Of a DNA stretch of 45,401 nt, positions 44,013 to 45,401 are shown piece by piece. The stretch comes from an uncultured bacterium (GTDB taxonomy: Bacteria; Bacillota; Clostridia; Lachnospirales; Lachnospiraceae): the NCBI GenBank assembly GCA_947243845.1, contig CAMXIF010000024.1:1-45401 (forward strand), given 5' to 3'. How positions within the stretch are numbered: position 1 is the stretch's first letter; every line of letters begins with the position of its first letter. Position numbers and translations under genes: made by a program. Below the pieces are notes generated by a model. It did not search any database. It worked only from the letters and a program-made list of their open reading frames with translations, and was not told the origin of the DNA.

Positions 44013-44617
44013 AAGAAATGATGAAAAATACAGGTATTATGGTGGCGATCACTTTGATTGCCGGTCTGCTTTTGGGAATTGTCTATCAGGTGACGAAGGA
44101 ACCGATTGCAGTGCAGGAGGCTAAAGCGAAGCAGGAAGCCTGTCAGGAAGTGTTTGCGGATGCGGCGTCTTTTGAAGCGGTGGAAGTTGCAGCGGTGGAA
44201 GAGGGAGCATGGAGCAGCGCCGGGTATGGGCAGGAGACGATCGATGAAGTGATGATGGCCAAAGACAGCGCCGGTGAGACGATGGGCTATGTGGTGACTG
44301 TGACCACCAAAGAAGGCTATGGCGGAGACATCCGTTTTACTGTGGGTGTACGCATGGATGGTACGGTGAATGGTATCTCCATCCTTTCAATAGCTGAGAC
44401 AGCAGGGCTTGGTATGCGGGCAGAAGAAGTCTTGAAACCGCAGTTTGCAGGCAAAAATGTGGAAAAGTTTGAATATACCAAGAGCGGTGCCACATCGGAG
44501 GCGCAAGTGGATGCAATCTCCGGTGCGACCATCACAACAAATGCAGTGACCAATGGAGTCAATGCGGGACTTTACTATTTCCAGACACAGCTGAAGGGAG
44601 GTAGTGAGAATGAATAG
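44009..44617 (+). CDS. rnfG: Rnf complex subunit RnfG
   Basis: 202 residues. One N-terminal membrane helix (about 8-26) anchors an external FMN-binding domain. The FMN-threonine motif SGATITT contains Thr174. A GGDIRFTVGV strand region precedes it. The stop overlaps the rnfE start by 8 bases. Confidence 0.95.
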   Translation: MKEMMKNTGIMVAITLIAGLLLGIVYQVTKEPIAVQEAKAKQEACQEVFADAASFEAVEVAAVEEGAWSSAGYGQETIDEVMMAKDSAGETMGYVVTVTTKEGYGGDIRFTVGVRMDGTVNGISILSIAETAGLGMRAEEVLKPQFAGKNVEKFEYTKSGATSEAQVDAISGATITTNAVTNGVNAGLYYFQTQLKGGSENE

Positions 44618-45374
44618 TGTAAAAGAACGGCTTGTAAATGGTATCGTAAAAGAAAATCCTACCTTTGTGCTGATGCTTGGTATGTGTCCGACACTGGCGG
44701 TCACCACTTCAGCAATCAATGGTCTGGGTATGGGACTTACCACTATGGTGGTGTTGGCTCTTAGTAATGTGTTTATTTCGATGCTGCGGCATATCATACC
44801 GGATAAGGTGAGGATTCCGGCATTTATCGTGATTATCGCCTCTTTTGTGACGATAGTACAGCTGCTGTTGCAGGGTTTTATTCCTTTCCTGTACGATGCG
44901 CTCGGCATTTATATCCCGTTGATCGTGGTGAACTGTATTATCTTAGGCCGGGCGGAGGCTTATGCCTATAAGAATCCGGTGATTCCTTCTCTCTTTGACG
45001 GCATTGGCATGGGGCTTGGATTTTCCGTGGCTCTGACCTGTATCGGTGCGGTGAGGGAACTTCTGGGTGCAGGTACGCTATTTAACATCGGAGTGATGCC
45101 TGAGAGTTTCGTGCCGGTAAGTATCTTTATCATGGCACCGGGTGCGTTCTTTGTGCTGGCGGTGTTGACGGCAATCCAGAATAAGGTAAAGATTATCGGT
45201 GAGCGTAAAGGCAAGGATATGTCGAAGATTCAGTCCGGCTGCGGCAATGACTGTCTGAATTGTACTGATACGGGATGTGCGAAGCGGCTCATTGATGAGA
45301 AACCCTCAAAAGTACGAAAAGAGATAGAGATAGAAGAGATTATAGACGAAGATTCAGTCCGGCTGCGGCAATGA
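44610..45374 (+). CDS. rnfE: Rnf complex subunit RnfE, 3' end uncertain
   Basis: 254 residues as read. Six membrane segments fill the first ~200 residues, with the conserved membrane cysteine in MLGMCPTLAVT (Cys26). The start at 44610 follows GGGAGG by 9 bases. A Cys-rich cytoplasmic tail follows (CGNDCLNC, then C) and then an acidic stretch. The last residues (DSVRLRQ) and the stop codon arise from bases 45347-45401, which exactly copy 45223-45277 in another frame, so the real C-terminus is doubtful. rnfA and rnfB would be expected next. Confidence 0.9.
   Translation: MNSVKERLVNGIVKENPTFVLMLGMCPTLAVTTSAINGLGMGLTTMVVLALSNVFISMLRHIIPDKVRIPAFIVIIASFVTIVQLLLQGFIPFLYDALGIYIPLIVVNCIILGRAEAYAYKNPVIPSLFDGIGMGLGFSVALTCIGAVRELLGAGTLFNIGVMPESFVPVSIFIMAPGAFFVLAVLTAIQNKVKIIGERKGKDMSKIQSGCGNDCLNCTDTGCAKRLIDEKPSKVRKEIEIEEIIDEDSVRLRQ
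45223..45277. repeat. 55-bp exact direct repeat, copy A (inside rnfE)
   Basis: Identical to 45347-45401, 124 bases downstream. This copy encodes the Cys-rich part of the RnfE tail. Confidence 0.97.
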
Positions 45375-45401
45375 CTGTCTGAATTGTACTGATACGGGAT
45401 G
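45347..45401. repeat. 55-bp exact direct repeat, copy B (ends the window)
   Basis: Identical to 45223-45277 and ends at the very last base. Either a tandem duplication or an assembly-graph end. Confidence 0.97.

Overview
The window looks like a draft-genome segment from an anaerobic Gram-positive Clostridia species, most likely a motile member of the Lachnospiraceae. This is inferred from gene content and order: homodimeric GlyRS, era with a small YqzL-like gene and recO, scpA-scpB, an ispH-cmk-S1 cluster, cheR, an rnfCDGE operon, a sodium-pumping decarboxylase operon, and a giant fused 2-hydroxyacyl-CoA dehydratase activase-like protein. Coding density is high and most genes are on the + strand. 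I saw no tRNA, rRNA, CRISPR array, insertion sequence or prophage. Both window edges cut into genes or are uncertain. The last 55 bases exactly repeat an internal stretch of rnfE, so the right edge may be an assembly-graph end.

Layout. 1-2445: 3' part of an RluF-type pseudouridine synthase, then ligA. 2523-3437 (-): metA, convergent with ligA across a terminator. 3761-4268 (+): two small unknown genes, converging on the giant activase-like gene at 4358-8602 (-). 8915-11019 (+): a rhomboid-like membrane protein with a zinc ribbon, a reduced sigma-70-like protein and an unknown protein. 11298-17853: an M16 peptidase, a DUF4349-type lipoprotein, era, a YqzL-like gene, recO and a lipoprotein. 18008-22531: glyS, alaS and rpsU. 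22573-22846: a non-coding block that folds as a three-way junction, followed by a 14-bp tandem repeat. 22847-27951: two D-Ala-D-Ala carboxypeptidases flanking a metallophosphoesterase and scpA-scpB. 28104-33506: sodium-pumping biotin decarboxylase or transcarboxylase operon. 33735-40131: TetR and RpiR regulators, a BaiN/HI0933-type flavoprotein, cmk, ispH, an S1-domain protein and cheR. 40440-41543 (-): YprB-type RNase H-like exonuclease. 41738 to the end: rnfC, rnfD, rnfG and rnfE.

How the genes work together. The decarboxylase operon combines a 12S-type acyl-CoA carboxyltransferase, a biotin carrier, a 5S/OadA-type carboxyltransferase and the OadB/OadG membrane pump. It should couple decarboxylation of carboxy-acids or CoA esters to sodium export. 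Together with the Rnf complex (ferredoxin:NAD+ oxidoreductase) it points to ion-gradient-based energy conservation in a fermenter. The rest is mostly housekeeping: translation, chromosome segregation, cell-wall trimming, isoprenoid and nucleotide synthesis.

The most notable non-gene signals are a family of short two-hairpin intergenic elements (seven copies of the main hairpin), whose stems keep pairing through compensatory changes and which often start right after stop codons, and the three-way-junction block between rpsU and the first carboxypeptidase.
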